Positions 26,203 through 35,238 of a stretch of 64,000 nucleotides of DNA are shown piece by piece. Origin of the DNA: CBDCWQ01 sp965223435 (GTDB taxonomy: Bacteria > Myxococcota > Kuafuiibacteriia > Kuafuiibacteriales > Kuafuiibacteriaceae); NCBI GenBank assembly GCA_965223435.1, contig CBDCWQ010000023.1:248001-312000 (forward strand), in the 5' to 3' direction. The notes beneath the pieces are model-generated. The model worked only from the letters and a program-made list of their open reading frames with translations, searched no databases and was not told the DNA's origin. Both the position numbers and the translations under genes were made by a program. The first letter of the stretch is position 1; every line of letters begins with the position of its first letter.

Positions 26203-27398
26203 GGCTGATCTCTTGTGTGTTCGAGGGGAGCCGGTGGCTTGTATGTTTCTTGTTCGAGCCGTGCTTTATCTTTCGCCAACCGGTCGATGTTGGAGAGCTC
26301 GAGAAGGTAGTCGTTTTCTGGGTAGAAGGCGATGGCTTTGTCGATAGCCTTCTTGGCTTCCTCAAAGTTGAGGCTGTACTCGAGGGCGAGTCCTAGGTTC
26401 CACCAGGCTTTGGCCTTGGTCTCGGGTTCTTGGTCTTTCAGCAAAGACGTCACGTCCCGAAAGATTCGGACCGCGCATGGCCATTTGGCGGCCTTCGCGC
26501 ATTGGATGCCTTCGCGCATTTGTGGGAGTTTGTTGTCGGTGCGAAAGTAGACCCGCACCACCGCGTAGTGGGGGGTGAGGGCGTTGGCGAATTTGAGGGC
26601 AGCCGATTCCTTACACCGTTTGAGTAGGGCCATAGGGTCTATGGAGGGGGGTTCACGGTCGGTGGCGCTGGTCCCTTCTCGTTCCGAGCAGTTGTAGCTT
26701 CGAGAGAGAAGTTCTTCGCCGGTATCGAAGTCGACCAGCTGCATGTCCACCTCGTATCGTACGGATACATTTCGAGTATTGTAGCTGTGTGCTTTGCCGT
26801 CGCGGTCGGTCGATTCGGTTCGGGTGATCGTATCCTTGACGCTGTGTGCGCGCACCGCCCCTGCCGCCAGGACTGTATTGCTGGGGTGAGCCATCGTTTT
26901 TTGAATGGCCTCGAGGCGTGAGGAATCGACGAGCACAAAGCGGCGTCGGTCTGTGAGCACCCGATGGAGAAACTGCGCGATGTCCGAGCCATCGGTCGCT
27001 TGCCCACGCCACCCCCCGACGCCTGCGCTTGGGCCTTGGGACAGCGCGCCAAGGATGGCACCAGACGCCGACAAGAGGTCGACCCATAGGGGTTGTTTGT
27101 TTCTGATTCCGACCGTGTTTGTCTGATGCCCGATTCGCTCGACGCGGGCCTCCAGCCCAGAAAAGCGGCCGATTGCGAGCCGATTGTAGCGCGAAAGGTT
27201 GATGGCCGCGGGCCGTTCGACAACGACATTGACGCCCACGGTGCTGCAACCCGTTGTTCCGCCCAAGAGGGTCAAGAGGAAAGGAAGCGCCCAAACCCAC
27301 AAAAGTCGAAGGTTCACAAGACGCAGCTTGCATAAAAAAGCGAGAAGGCGGCGAAGAGGGGCGTTTGGAGGCCTCCGAGATGGCTCGATGCTTGCCAT
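26190..27398 (-). CDS. CsgG-like lipoprotein with TPR-like C-terminus
   Basis: About 402 residues counted from ATG 27398 (an earlier ATG at 27458 is in frame). An Arg-rich n-region and a long hydrophobic stretch end in LLGGTTGC, a good lipobox. The middle (about 75-300) resembles the CsgG/Curli-assembly-like fold used for outer-membrane lipoproteins (RLAIGRFSGL, FLHRVLTDRRRFVLVDSSRLEAIQ). The C-terminal 100 residues contain TPR-like helices (AWWNLGLALEYSLNFEEAKKA). The likely location is the inner leaflet of the outer membrane, possibly in an export or envelope-assembly complex. No partner gene is adjacent; LigD ends 82 bases upstream on the same strand. Confidence 0.65.
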   Translation of the reverse strand: MASIEPSRRPPNAPLRRLLAFLCKLRLVNLRLLWVWALPFLLTLLGGTTGCSTVGVNVVVERPAAINLSRYNRLAIGRFSGLEARVERIGHQTNTVGIRNKQPLWVDLLSASGAILGALSQGPSAGVGGWRGQATDGSDIAQFLHRVLTDRRRFVLVDSSRLEAIQKTMAHPSNTVLAAGAVRAHSVKDTITRTESTDRDGKAHSYNTRNVSVRYEVDMQLVDFDTGEELLSRSYNCSEREGTSATDREPPSIDPMALLKRCKESAALKFANALTPHYAVVRVYFRTDNKLPQMREGIQCAKAAKWPCAVRIFRDVTSLLKDQEPETKAKAWWNLGLALEYSLNFEEAKKAIDKAIAFYPENDYLLELSNIDRLAKDKARLEQETYKPPAPLEHTRDQPQSP

Positions 27399-27540
27399 CG
27401 AGGGCGCCGCAAGTCGCCGAAAAGCGGGGGGCGGGGCGGGTGCGTTGGCGGTTCGCATTTTTGCCGTCTCTTTTGGCGTGCGCGTGCGGGAACGTCAAAG
27501 TTCTCGCCGCGAAGTGACCGGTCCACCCGCGGATTTCGGC

Positions 27541-30120
27541 TTATGGCAACCCATGTCTTTCGCCCAAGCGGTTGAGGGCGGCTTTGAGCTTAGGGGTGTC
27601 ACTGAGGATGGGGAGAAATGGATCGGTTTGGAGGCTTTTCAAACGCTTGATGGCGTTCTTGATGGTGAAAGCCTGGGCGCTCAAGCCTTCACATACTTCA
27701 GACCACTGGAGGGGCATCGACAAGGGCGCACCGGGAATAGGGCGCACGGAAAGGGGCGATACCAACAACCGCCCATGGCCGTTTTGCAGATAGTCGAGGT
27801 AAACGCGACCCTCACGATGTTCGATGTTTCGGGTCACGGTGGCAATCTTGGGGTGCTCCTGCACAATGACTCGGGCAATGAGCTCCGCGAGGGCGCGACC
27901 TTGCTGGTAGGTGAGTTCCGCCCCGAGTGGAATCAGAACGTGAAGGCCCGAAGAACCACTGGTTTTGACATAGGTCGGTAAGCGGATCTGGTCGCACAAT
28001 TCTCGAATGGCGAGGGCAATTTGAATGACGTGCTCAAAGGGGGCCCCCTTGGGGTCGAGGTCGAGGATGGTCCAGTCGGGGTTTTGAAGTTGTGCGATTC
28101 GGCTCGACCATACGTGCAAAGGAATGGAGCCGAGATTGATCAGGTAGAGGAGGGTGGCCTCGTCGTCGGCCACAAAGTAATCGATTTCTCGTTTTGCATG
28201 TTCGCTCCACATGCGTTCGGTACGAACCCAACCGGGGATGAACGGGGGCGCATCTTTTTGAAAGAAGTTTTTACCCGTGATTCCATCGGGGTAGCGGGTC
28301 AAAACGACCGGACGATCCTTCAGATAGGGGAGGAGCCAAGGAGAGGCTTGGCGGTAGTATTCGATAAGATCGCCTTTGGTGGTGCCATCCTCCGGCCAGA
28401 ACACCTTGTCGAGGTTGGTGAACGGGACTTTTTTTCGGTCGGTACGGTCCGGGGCGTTTTGTTCTGTTTGGAGAGCAGAGGGGTTATGTTCGATGTCGTC
28501 CGGCCCAGCGGACGGGCCAGAAGTGTCGGTTGGTGCACCTTTTTCGGGTTTCAGGTCGTCGAGGGTCTTGTCTTCGCGAACCCTGAGGAACACCGGTTGG
28601 CGAAGGAGGCCCTCTTCGGTCTTTTCGAGGTAGCGCACTTCGACGACGATGTGTGGCTCGGTCCATACGTCCCGTGGCGATCGGGGCACATCGAGCGTGA
28701 CGGCAGGCGAAGTGCGGGGCTTTTTGTCCAGTGTTTTTCGGAGGCTCTCGAGCTCGCGGGCGCTGAATCCCGAACCGACTCGGCCTGCGTAGGCGAGCCG
28801 ACCATCACGGTAGGTGCCCAAGTGAAGACCGCTGAAACCGGGACGGGTTTCGCGTTTGGGCTGGAGGTAACCGATGACGACAAAGTCTTCGGTTCGCTCG
28901 CGACGGATCTTGCGCCAATCGCTTGACCGCCCCGCGGTGTATTTGGAGTCTTTGCGTTTGGCGATAATGCCCTCGAGATCGATTTTTTGAACCTCACGAA
29001 AGAGCTCTTCTCCTCGCTCGTCGACGTGATCGGCAAAACGGATGGGCCCAAGCGGTGGAAGGACCGTTTTGAGAACCGATTTTCGTTCGACGAGGGATAG
29101 GGAACGAAGGTCAAGGGCTCCGAACCCCAGAAGGTCGAAAGCAAACAGGGTGGCCGGCAAACTGAGGGCCGCCCCTTCGATGTCGCGATTTCTCAAGAGC
29201 TGCACCCGTCGTTGTAGGCGCTGAAAGCTGGGTTTCGCGTCATCGTCAAGAACCACTATCTCGCCGTCCATGAGGAACCGTTCGTAGGGAAGGGCCACCA
29301 GGGCGCGTACGATGTCGGGGAAAACGCGGGTTGCGTCTTTGCCGCTTCGGTAAAACAGAAACACGGACGATTCTTTTTTTTCGGCGATCAGCCTGAAACC
29401 ATCGTATTTGAGCTCGAACAACCAATCCGGGCTCGAAAAAGCGGTCTCGCTGAGCTCAGCCAGCATGGGTTTCATACCGGCGCCGGTGACTCGGCCCGGT
29501 TTGGCACCAAGCGAATCAAGGCGCTCCAGAATTTCATCTTTTGCGCTGAGACCCTGCTCGAGGTCTTCGATGGTACGGCCGCTGAGGATGGACGTTTGAC
29601 CGACGGACTGGGTGCCTTCTTCAAAGGACCACCGGTCGGTTTTTTTGATGAGAAGCCAGTCGTTTTCACCGGCTCCTTTGGTCTTGACCAAAGTCCAGCG
29701 CCCGCGAAGTTTGAATCCCTGAAGTTCGAAGAGGAGCTTGCCTTGTCGGACGCCTTCTTTGGGGTCTTCTAGGGGGACCCAGATCCCTCGGTCCCACACG
29801 ATCATCGCTCCAGCACCATAGTTTCCCTTAGGGATGATGCCTTCAAAATGAGCGTATTCGAGGGGATGATCTTCGACGCGCACGGCAAGACGCTTGACCG
29901 AGGGATCAAAGGACGGGCCGCGGGGCACAGCCCAAGAGCGCAAGACGCCGTCCATTTCTAGGCGGAGGTCCCAGTGAAGGCGGCGCGCATGGTGTTTTTG
30001 CACGACAAAAATCGTCTGCTGGGTCGTGACTGTCCCAAAAGGCTCGGGCGTGGTGTCTGCCGACCTCTTTTGGTAGTAGCGGTCAAGTCCGCCTTCCCCT
30101 TTCGATTTGGGATGCGGCAT
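27541..30120 (-). CDS. ligD: ATP-dependent DNA ligase LigD (PE-LIG-POL)
   Basis: A multifunctional enzyme of bacterial non-homologous end joining, about 859 residues. From the ATG at 30120: a 3'-phosphoesterase domain (about 35-200; QKHHARRLHWDLRLE, HPLEYAHFEG), an ATP-dependent ligase domain (about 215-520; adenylated Lys238 in FELKYDGFR, DGEIVVLD, EGIIAKRKDS) and a C-terminal polymerase/primase domain (about 570-859; FTNLDKVFWPEDG, ILDLDPKG with the catalytic Asp pair, HVLIPL). The PE-LIG-POL order matches Pseudomonas-type LigD. I use ATG 30120 because the longer frame (to 30306) runs across the start of the divergent ku gene and has no conserved sequence. Standing head to head with ku, the two probably share regulation and act together on double-strand breaks. 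Confidence 0.95.
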   Translation of the reverse strand: MPHPKSKGEGGLDRYYQKRSADTTPEPFGTVTTQQTIFVVQKHHARRLHWDLRLEMDGVLRSWAVPRGPSFDPSVKRLAVRVEDHPLEYAHFEGIIPKGNYGAGAMIVWDRGIWVPLEDPKEGVRQGKLLFELQGFKLRGRWTLVKTKGAGENDWLLIKKTDRWSFEEGTQSVGQTSILSGRTIEDLEQGLSAKDEILERLDSLGAKPGRVTGAGMKPMLAELSETAFSSPDWLFELKYDGFRLIAEKKESSVFLFYRSGKDATRVFPDIVRALVALPYERFLMDGEIVVLDDDAKPSFQRLQRRVQLLRNRDIEGAALSLPATLFAFDLLGFGALDLRSLSLVERKSVLKTVLPPLGPIRFADHVDERGEELFREVQKIDLEGIIAKRKDSKYTAGRSSDWRKIRRERTEDFVVIGYLQPKRETRPGFSGLHLGTYRDGRLAYAGRVGSGFSARELESLRKTLDKKPRTSPAVTLDVPRSPRDVWTEPHIVVEVRYLEKTEEGLLRQPVFLRVREDKTLDDLKPEKGAPTDTSGPSAGPDDIEHNPSALQTEQNAPDRTDRKKVPFTNLDKVFWPEDGTTKGDLIEYYRQASPWLLPYLKDRPVVLTRYPDGITGKNFFQKDAPPFIPGWVRTERMWSEHAKREIDYFVADDEATLLYLINLGSIPLHVWSSRIAQLQNPDWTILDLDPKGAPFEHVIQIALAIRELCDQIRLPTYVKTSGSSGLHVLIPLGAELTYQQGRALAELIARVIVQEHPKIATVTRNIEHREGRVYLDYLQNGHGRLLVSPLSVRPIPGAPLSMPLQWSEVCEGLSAQAFTIKNAIKRLKSLQTDPFLPILSDTPKLKAALNRLGERHGLP

Positions 30121-30253
30121 GGGCCCTGTGAGCTTACCGGCTGCAGGGGGCCGTGTCGCATTTTTATTTGACAAAATGACGCGAAACGCCTCTTCGAGGG
30201 CTCCAGCACGCATTTTGTGGCCTTGGGTCCCGCTGGCTCGGTATAGTGCACCC
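30121..30253. promoter_or_regulatory. Divergent ligD-ku promoter region
   Basis: A 133-base gap between the starts of ligD (minus) and ku (plus). Both promoters must lie here or just inside the genes. I see no strong sigma-70 boxes or operator palindrome. Confidence 0.4.
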
Positions 30254-31093
30254 ATGGTGGCACGTTCGGTCGGAAAGGGGACCATCTCGTTTGGCTTGGT
30301 CTCCATTCCCGTGAAGCTTTTCTCCAGCGCAAATCCCTCTTCTACGATTTCGTTCAGATTGCTCTCTAAGGAGGGTCACCGCCTCAAGCAACAGTACATT
30401 GATCCGCGCGACGAGGGAAAAGTTGTTCCGCGCGATCAGATGGTCAAGGGGTATGAGTTTGCCAAGGATCAGTACGTGATCTTTGAACCAGAAGAGTTGA
30501 AAGAATTGCAGGAGCAGTCGACCGAATCGGTGGACATCACTGAGTTTGTGCCCGAGGATAAGATCCCGCGTTCGTACTATCAGAAGACCTATTATTTGGG
30601 ACCCGACAAAGGAGGCGAGCGTGCCTACCGCTTGCTAGGCGAGGCGATGAAGCGGACTGGACGGGTTGCGTTGGCGAAGTATGCGGCGCGCGGAAAGCAG
30701 TACCTGGTGATGGTGGCGCCCTTGGAGGAAGGATTGGTTCTTCACCAGTTGCACTACGCGGAAGAGTTGGTCCCTTTTTCTGAGGTCCCCATTCCTGCGG
30801 TCGAGGTCAAAGACTCCGAATTGACCTTGGCGACCCAGCTCATCGAACAAATTGCCAGCGACACCTTTCATCCAGAGAACTACGAAGACGAGGTCAAAAA
30901 AAGGGTTGAGGTGCGGGTGCAGCAGAAGATTGAGGGGCACGTGGTGACCGTCTCTGCCCCCGAAGCCCCGAAAGGGCAGATCGTTGACCTGATGGAAGCG
31001 CTGAAAGCCAGTCTTGGCAAAGAAGAGGGTGAAGAACCCGATACCCAAGCGGCCGAGACCCCGAAAGCGGCCACAAAAGCTTCCAAATCGTAG
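30254..31093 (+). CDS. ku: Ku family DNA end-binding protein
   Basis: Bacterial Ku, 279 residues, a homodimeric ring that threads onto double-strand DNA ends and recruits LigD. The N-terminus reads SVGKGTISFGLVSIPVKLFS, typical of Ku beta-barrel proteins, followed by RDEGKVVPRDQMVKGYEF and YYLGPDKGGERAYRLL; the C-terminal region (ELTLATQLIEQIASDTFHPE) matches the conserved end of the Ku core. A short Ala/Glu/Lys-rich tail ends the protein. ATG 30254 is chosen; the open frame extends upstream into sequence overlapping ligD but without conserved residues. It is divergent to ligD and 29 bases upstream of a MerR-TPR gene on the same strand, with which it may be co-transcribed. Confidence 0.95.
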   Translation: MVARSVGKGTISFGLVSIPVKLFSSANPSSTISFRLLSKEGHRLKQQYIDPRDEGKVVPRDQMVKGYEFAKDQYVIFEPEELKELQEQSTESVDITEFVPEDKIPRSYYQKTYYLGPDKGGERAYRLLGEAMKRTGRVALAKYAARGKQYLVMVAPLEEGLVLHQLHYAEELVPFSEVPIPAVEVKDSELTLATQLIEQIASDTFHPENYEDEVKKRVEVRVQQKIEGHVVTVSAPEAPKGQIVDLMEALKASLGKEEGEEPDTQAAETPKAATKASKS

Positions 31094-31122
31094 TCTTCTG
31101 GTGTTGGAATGCGGCCTCCGCA

Positions 31123-31956
31123 ATGGGAGGCTATAGCGCTCAAGAAGCGGCTGGGCTCTTAGAGCTCGAGCCGCGTCTCATCGAAGACTTCATGAAAGCG
31201 GGTGTGGTGTCCCCCGCGATGGGCGATGACGGCTGCCCGCGGCTTTCTTTTCAAGATCTGGTGGCCCTGAGGACCGCAAAAAATCTGTTGGCGGCAAGAA
31301 TTCCGTCGTCGCGGGTTGCGCGAATGCTTGAGGCTCTACGGGCTCAACTTCCGCCGGGTGTGCATCTGTCCGGGGTTCAGGTTTCACTTCGGGGCCGTCG
31401 CCTGGTGGCGCGCGATCGCGATCGCGTGTGGTATCCCGATACGGGCCAATCGTGCTTCGACTTCGACGACGCCTCCGACGAGACCGAGCCTACCGAGCTG
31501 CCTGGTGTTTTTTGGGACGCCGAGCTCGAGGCCGACATGAGTGCGGCGGAGTGGTTTGAGCTGGGGCGCGAACTGGAACAAGAAAGGGCTTCTGAGGCGC
31601 GGGATGCATACCGGCGTGCGCTCGAGCTCGATCCGCTCCTCAATGAAGCACGGGTGCATCTTGGTGGCCTCCTGTACCAACATGGTCAGCTGTCGGCCGC
31701 CGAGGGACAATACCGCGTGGCCCTAGCCCTGTGTACTCAGGATAAAGTGGCTGCCTATCAACTGGGTGTCGTGTTGGAGCATCAGGCTCGCCTCGATGAT
31801 GCGATTCAGGCCTATCGCTACGCCGTTGCCTTGGATGCGCGTTACAAGGAAGCTGTTTTTGGCCTGGTTCGCTTGCTTGAGCGCACCGAGCAGCGACAAA
31901 TGGCGCTCTCGGTACTCAGCGAGTATCGCCGCGCGCAGTTGGGAGCCCGCACATGA
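31123..31956 (+). CDS. MerR-type HTH protein fused to TPR repeats
   Basis: A 277-residue protein with an N-terminal MerR-like winged helix-turn-helix (about 1-75: YSAQEAAGLLELEPRLIEDF, LSFQDLVALRTAKNLL), an acidic linker (FDDASDETEPTELPG), and three or more tetratricopeptide repeats from about 140 to the end (ARDAYRRALELDPLLNEARV, AYQLGVVLEHQARLDDAIQA). This arrangement recurs in Myxococcota. It is probably a cytoplasmic DNA-binding regulator with a protein-interaction arm; its target is unknown. It follows ku by 29 bases and overlaps the methyltransferase gene by four bases, suggesting a ku-merR-methyltransferase transcript. Confidence 0.8.
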   Translation: MGGYSAQEAAGLLELEPRLIEDFMKAGVVSPAMGDDGCPRLSFQDLVALRTAKNLLAARIPSSRVARMLEALRAQLPPGVHLSGVQVSLRGRRLVARDRDRVWYPDTGQSCFDFDDASDETEPTELPGVFWDAELEADMSAAEWFELGRELEQERASEARDAYRRALELDPLLNEARVHLGGLLYQHGQLSAAEGQYRVALALCTQDKVAAYQLGVVLEHQARLDDAIQAYRYAVALDARYKEAVFGLVRLLERTEQRQMALSVLSEYRRAQLGART

Positions 31957-32609
31957 ATGAACAACGTTTTCAGTATACGACGCGTTATCTCAAAGAAACA
32001 TTCGGTGCGAGTGACGCCCATCTTGAGGGGCTCATGGCCGAGGCTGTGAAGCGCGGGCTTCCCAACATCGCAGTCTCCCCGGATGTGGGTCGGTTGCTCA
32101 TGATGCTGACTTCGGCAACCCGCGGACGCCGCGCTTTGGAGCTCGGGACTTTGGCTGGCTATTCGGGTATTTGGCTCGCGCGTGGGCTCCGCGAGGGGGG
32201 GCTTTTGACGACCATCGAAAAAAACCCCGAGTACGCCGATTTTGCCGAGACTCAATTCGAACGCGCCGGTGTGGGCTCACGGGTTGAGGTCCGCCGCGGT
32301 GAAGCGCTGGCGGTGTTGGCTGAGCTCCGAGGGGTTTTCGAAGCGCGATCGGTGGACATGGTGTTTGTGGACGCCGTCAAGACCGAATACCCCGACTACT
32401 TCGCAGAGGTACGGTCCCTGATTGCGCCGGGTGGGTTTTTTGTGGCCGACAACATTCTCGGCGCCGGAGATTGGTGGATCGACGATGAGGACCATCCTTC
32501 GCGCCGCGCGGTCCACCAGCTGAGCCGGTCGTTGGCCGAAGACCCCGATTTCGATGCCGTGGGTGTGCCCCTTCGAGAAGGCGTTCTCGTGGCGCGGCGG
32601 AAGGACTGA
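31953..32609 (+). CDS. O-methyltransferase, CCoAOMT-like
   Basis: A 218-residue class I SAM-dependent O-methyltransferase of the caffeoyl-CoA/catechol type. The SAM-binding motif reads ALELGTLAGYSGIWLA (about 54-69), followed by TIEKNPEYADFAE and the acidic metal/active-site segment DMVFVDAVKTEYPDYF, then PGGFFVADNILGAG. Family members methylate catechol-like hydroxyls using a divalent cation. The ATG overlaps the stop of the MerR-TPR gene (ATGA), so the two are translationally coupled. The substrate is unknown; it is too far from the NRPS/PKS genes to be assigned to them. Confidence 0.85.
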   Translation: MNEQRFQYTTRYLKETFGASDAHLEGLMAEAVKRGLPNIAVSPDVGRLLMMLTSATRGRRALELGTLAGYSGIWLARGLREGGLLTTIEKNPEYADFAETQFERAGVGSRVEVRRGEALAVLAELRGVFEARSVDMVFVDAVKTEYPDYFAEVRSLIAPGGFFVADNILGAGDWWIDDEDHPSRRAVHQLSRSLAEDPDFDAVGVPLREGVLVARRKD

Positions 32610-32666
32610 AGCGCAGGCATCAACCGTCTTTGCCGTGAGACGGAGAAACCCGAGTCGACCGGGCGC

Positions 32667-33563
32667 TTAGCGTTTCTTTGACGGTGCGCGGGGGCGTGCA
32701 GCTTTGGCGGTCGTTTTCTTTGCGGCCGTCTTTTTGGCCGTTGTCTTTTTGGCTGCGGCTTTTTTACTTGGGGCTCGCTTGCTCGCGCTATCCTTTTTGC
32801 TGGCTGCTTTTTTGGCCGGGGGCGGGCTGGCCTTGGTGGTCTTTTTGGCGGCGGCCTTTTTGGCGGGTGCCTTTTTCGCAGGCGCACGCTTGGCCGTCGT
32901 TTTTGTGCTCGTGGCCTTTTTGGCTGCGGTTTTTGGGGCGGCCTCTAGGGTTTTGGCCGCAGCTTCCTGAGATGCCGCTTTTTTGGCCGTCGCTTTTTTG
33001 GTCGCGGCCGCCTTGGTTTTGGCCGCCGCGTCCTGGGTCGTGGCGCTCTTGGTCGCCGAAACGCCGGTCTTCTTGGCCGCAGCCTTTGTTCCGAGGGTTC
33101 GGGTCGCTGTGGCTTTCACCCCCGATTTTTTTCTCGAGGACCTGGTTCCCCGGGCGGCCTCCGCCCGCTTCCCTGGATCAAAGTAGCGCCGCATCGGCGT
33201 GAGGTAGCGGTCCACCCAGCTGTTTTCGTACCTGGTGGCCAAGCCCGGGGGGATGCCCGAGTGGAGAAACGTGATGGCGGTGGTGCCATCGGCGCGTTCT
33301 TCGAGCCGAACTTCAAGCCGAGAATCGGGGTCTTTCGCCCGAAAGTCTCGGGTGCGCCAGGCCTGAACGATTTTTCGCCCTGGCTTCAGGTCTAGGGTCT
33401 TCCCGCTGATGTACCCCTCACAAGCGGTGTATTCGCCCCCGACTTGGCCGTCCACGACGGCTTCTTTGCCGGTCAAAGCCGAATGTCCGTCGCTGTCGAG
33501 CCAAGCCGTGTAAACGGCGTCTGGGGTTGCTGGGATGATTCCTGAAACGCGGATCGCCTCCAT
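32667..33563 (-). CDS. SRPBCC (AHSA1-like) domain fused to histone H1-like tail
   Basis: A 298-residue fusion. Residues 1-130 form an AHSA1/SRPBCC (START-like) ligand-binding domain (VSGIIPATPDAVYTAWLDSD, GKIVQAWRTRDF-like region, GTTAITFLHSGIP, WVDRYLTPMRRYF). Residues about 132-298 are almost pure Lys, Ala, Thr, Ser and Pro in AAKKTTAKK-style repeats, the composition of bacterial histone H1-like (AlgP/HctB-like) tails, which bind DNA non-specifically. ATG 33563 has a very strong AGGAGG eight bases upstream. A helix-grip ligand-binding domain joined to a DNA-compacting tail is unusual; it may be a small-molecule-responsive nucleoid protein, or the tail may only localise the enzyme to DNA. 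Confidence 0.85.
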   Translation of the reverse strand: MEAIRVSGIIPATPDAVYTAWLDSDGHSALTGKEAVVDGQVGGEYTACEGYISGKTLDLKPGRKIVQAWRTRDFRAKDPDSRLEVRLEERADGTTAITFLHSGIPPGLATRYENSWVDRYLTPMRRYFDPGKRAEAARGTRSSRKKSGVKATATRTLGTKAAAKKTGVSATKSATTQDAAAKTKAAATKKATAKKAASQEAAAKTLEAAPKTAAKKATSTKTTAKRAPAKKAPAKKAAAKKTTKASPPPAKKAASKKDSASKRAPSKKAAAKKTTAKKTAAKKTTAKAARPRAPSKKR

Positions 33564-33778
33564 GGGTACGACCTCCTTGGTACAACATCTTGCGGAAGAT
33601 CCGGCGATGTCCTTTTGCCCGCAGGGTACGTACGCGTACCGGACTGGTCAACTTCATGTGTCAAAACAAGGTCGATCCTTCAAAACTCCCTGAATGCGTC
33701 ATTTTCTGGCAAGCTCACCCCCGGCTGAATCCGGGCCTTTCATGGTGAGCACGGGACGGACTGGCCACAGCGGAGCGG

Positions 33779-34321
33779 ATGATGCGTGCGTGGACATCTG
33801 GGGGATGGCTGGGCTGGGCCTGGGGAACGGGTGGGGTGTTGCTGATCCTGAGCTCGGCCGTACTGCGGTTGGCGCCGGTGGCGTGGTCGGCGTTGGTCTC
33901 CGGGTTACGGTGGTGGCAACTGGGGCTGTTTGCGGCGAGCGTGGGTTTTATGGCCTACAGTGAAGGGTACCGAGGGTTTCAGCGAGGGTTCTCTCCTCGG
34001 GTGGTTGCGCGGGCGCTCCAGCTTGCGGAGAACCCGAGGCCACTTTTTGTGCTGATGGCGCCGCTCTACTGTATGGGGTTCTTCCACGCGACCCGGAAAC
34101 GAATGCTGGTTTCGTGGTGCTTGACCGCGGCCATCGTGGGCATGGTGATCATGGTGAAGGGTCTGCCCCAGCCTTGGCGCGGCATCATCGATGCCGGCGT
34201 GGTGGTAGGCTTGGTTTGGGGCATGGTGGCGCTGGTGTTTTTTGCCCGCCTTGGTTTGGCGGGTGCACCTCTACCGGTGCCAGCGGATCTACCTGAAGGG
34301 GTACGGGGGTCATCGATATGA
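33779..34321 (+). CDS. Integral membrane protein, five predicted TM segments
   Basis: A 180-residue hydrophobic protein with about five membrane helices (approximate residues 15-40, 44-60, 88-102, 111-127, 137-158) separated by short, Arg-rich loops. No family is recognised. Two tandem ATG codons (33779, 33782) offer the start. Its last four bases overlap the start of the following secreted-protein gene (ATGA), so the two are co-translated and probably work together in the envelope. Confidence 0.65.
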   Translation: MMRAWTSGGWLGWAWGTGGVLLILSSAVLRLAPVAWSALVSGLRWWQLGLFAASVGFMAYSEGYRGFQRGFSPRVVARALQLAENPRPLFVLMAPLYCMGFFHATRKRMLVSWCLTAAIVGMVIMVKGLPQPWRGIIDAGVVVGLVWGMVALVFFARLGLAGAPLPVPADLPEGVRGSSI

Positions 34322-35238
34322 TGCGGGCCGGTGGGTTGTGTCTTGTCTTGTTGACGTGGAGCGCGATCGCCCACGCTGCCGATTCTCGGGCGTACTGGCA
34401 AGATGGGCGTGCCGAGCTGAGCGCCTACGCCCTCAAACAAGATCGGTACGGTCAGGCACGCCAAGGTTCCGTGGTCTTGATTTACGTGACCGAGCCGTTT
34501 TCGCACTCGGCTCGGGTCAAGGCCGATCCGGGAAAGCATCCTCCCAAAGACGTCTTCGAGGTGATGAAGCTCAACGTCGTCAAAGATTTTCAGACCGGAA
34601 TCTACGACTACAACCTGATGACCAGCGTGTTTGCCCCGCTGGACGCACGTGAGGGCCGCGGGTCGGGCGCACCGTCGAAGATCGTTTTCTCGTCGCAAGA
34701 ATGGTGTGGTGCGCTGTTCGAAGAGCTGCTCTTCGACAGCCTACGAATTCGGCAGAAGCGGTTTAGCTACTTCGACGGTGAGGCAGACCAAGCCCAAGAT
34801 TTGCCTTATCCAAAAGCCGGTCTAAGCGTCGATGCCTTGCCGCTCTTGGTTCGCGGGTTCACCGAGCATCATCTTCGCCCCAAACAAAAAAAAGAAGTTC
34901 AGTTTTTGCCCTCGCTCGAGGCTGCGCGATTGGCGCACCGCCCGTTGGCCTGGCAAAAAGGCACGCTGTTCCGGTCTCCAAGCCCGGCAGTGACGGTGCC
35001 CGCGGGCCGTTTCGAGGTCGACCACTTCGTGGCGGAGTTTGGGAAGCAGCGGTACGAGTACTGGGTAGAGCGTGCCTTTCCAAAGCGGATTGTGGCTTGG
35101 CAAGGACCAAGCCAGGAGCGTGCTGAACTTTTGGGAAGTAAACGTATGGCGTACTGGAAGCTGAATCAAAACGGCGGAGAAAAACATTTGCGCGATCTGG
35201 GATTACCGCTTCCTCAGTCTTTGAAATCCATTCCATAG
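34318..35238 (+). CDS. Secreted or periplasmic protein of unknown function
   Basis: A 306-residue protein with a cleavable signal peptide (LCLVLLTWSAIAHAA, cut after AHA or AAD). The mature part is a single domain with conserved-looking blocks VLIYVTEPFSHSARVKAD, FQTGIYDYNLMTSVFAPLD and IVFSSQEWCGALFEELLFD. The style recalls uncharacterised exported proteins of the DUF3108 type seen in Gram-negative envelopes, but I cannot assign it. There is one Cys in the mature region. It overlaps the upstream membrane-protein gene, and its 3' end overlaps the convergent kinase gene by 25 bases. Confidence 0.6.
   Translation: MMRAGGLCLVLLTWSAIAHAADSRAYWQDGRAELSAYALKQDRYGQARQGSVVLIYVTEPFSHSARVKADPGKHPPKDVFEVMKLNVVKDFQTGIYDYNLMTSVFAPLDAREGRGSGAPSKIVFSSQEWCGALFEELLFDSLRIRQKRFSYFDGEADQAQDLPYPKAGLSVDALPLLVRGFTEHHLRPKQKKEVQFLPSLEAARLAHRPLAWQKGTLFRSPSPAVTVPAGRFEVDHFVAEFGKQRYEYWVERAFPKRIVAWQGPSQERAELLGSKRMAYWKLNQNGGEKHLRDLGLPLPQSLKSIP

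Noticed and set aside
30107..30306. Extended N-termini for ku and ligD
   Set aside because: The extensions overlap each other, lack conserved residues, and leave no promoter; internal ATGs at 30254 and 30120 match family starts.
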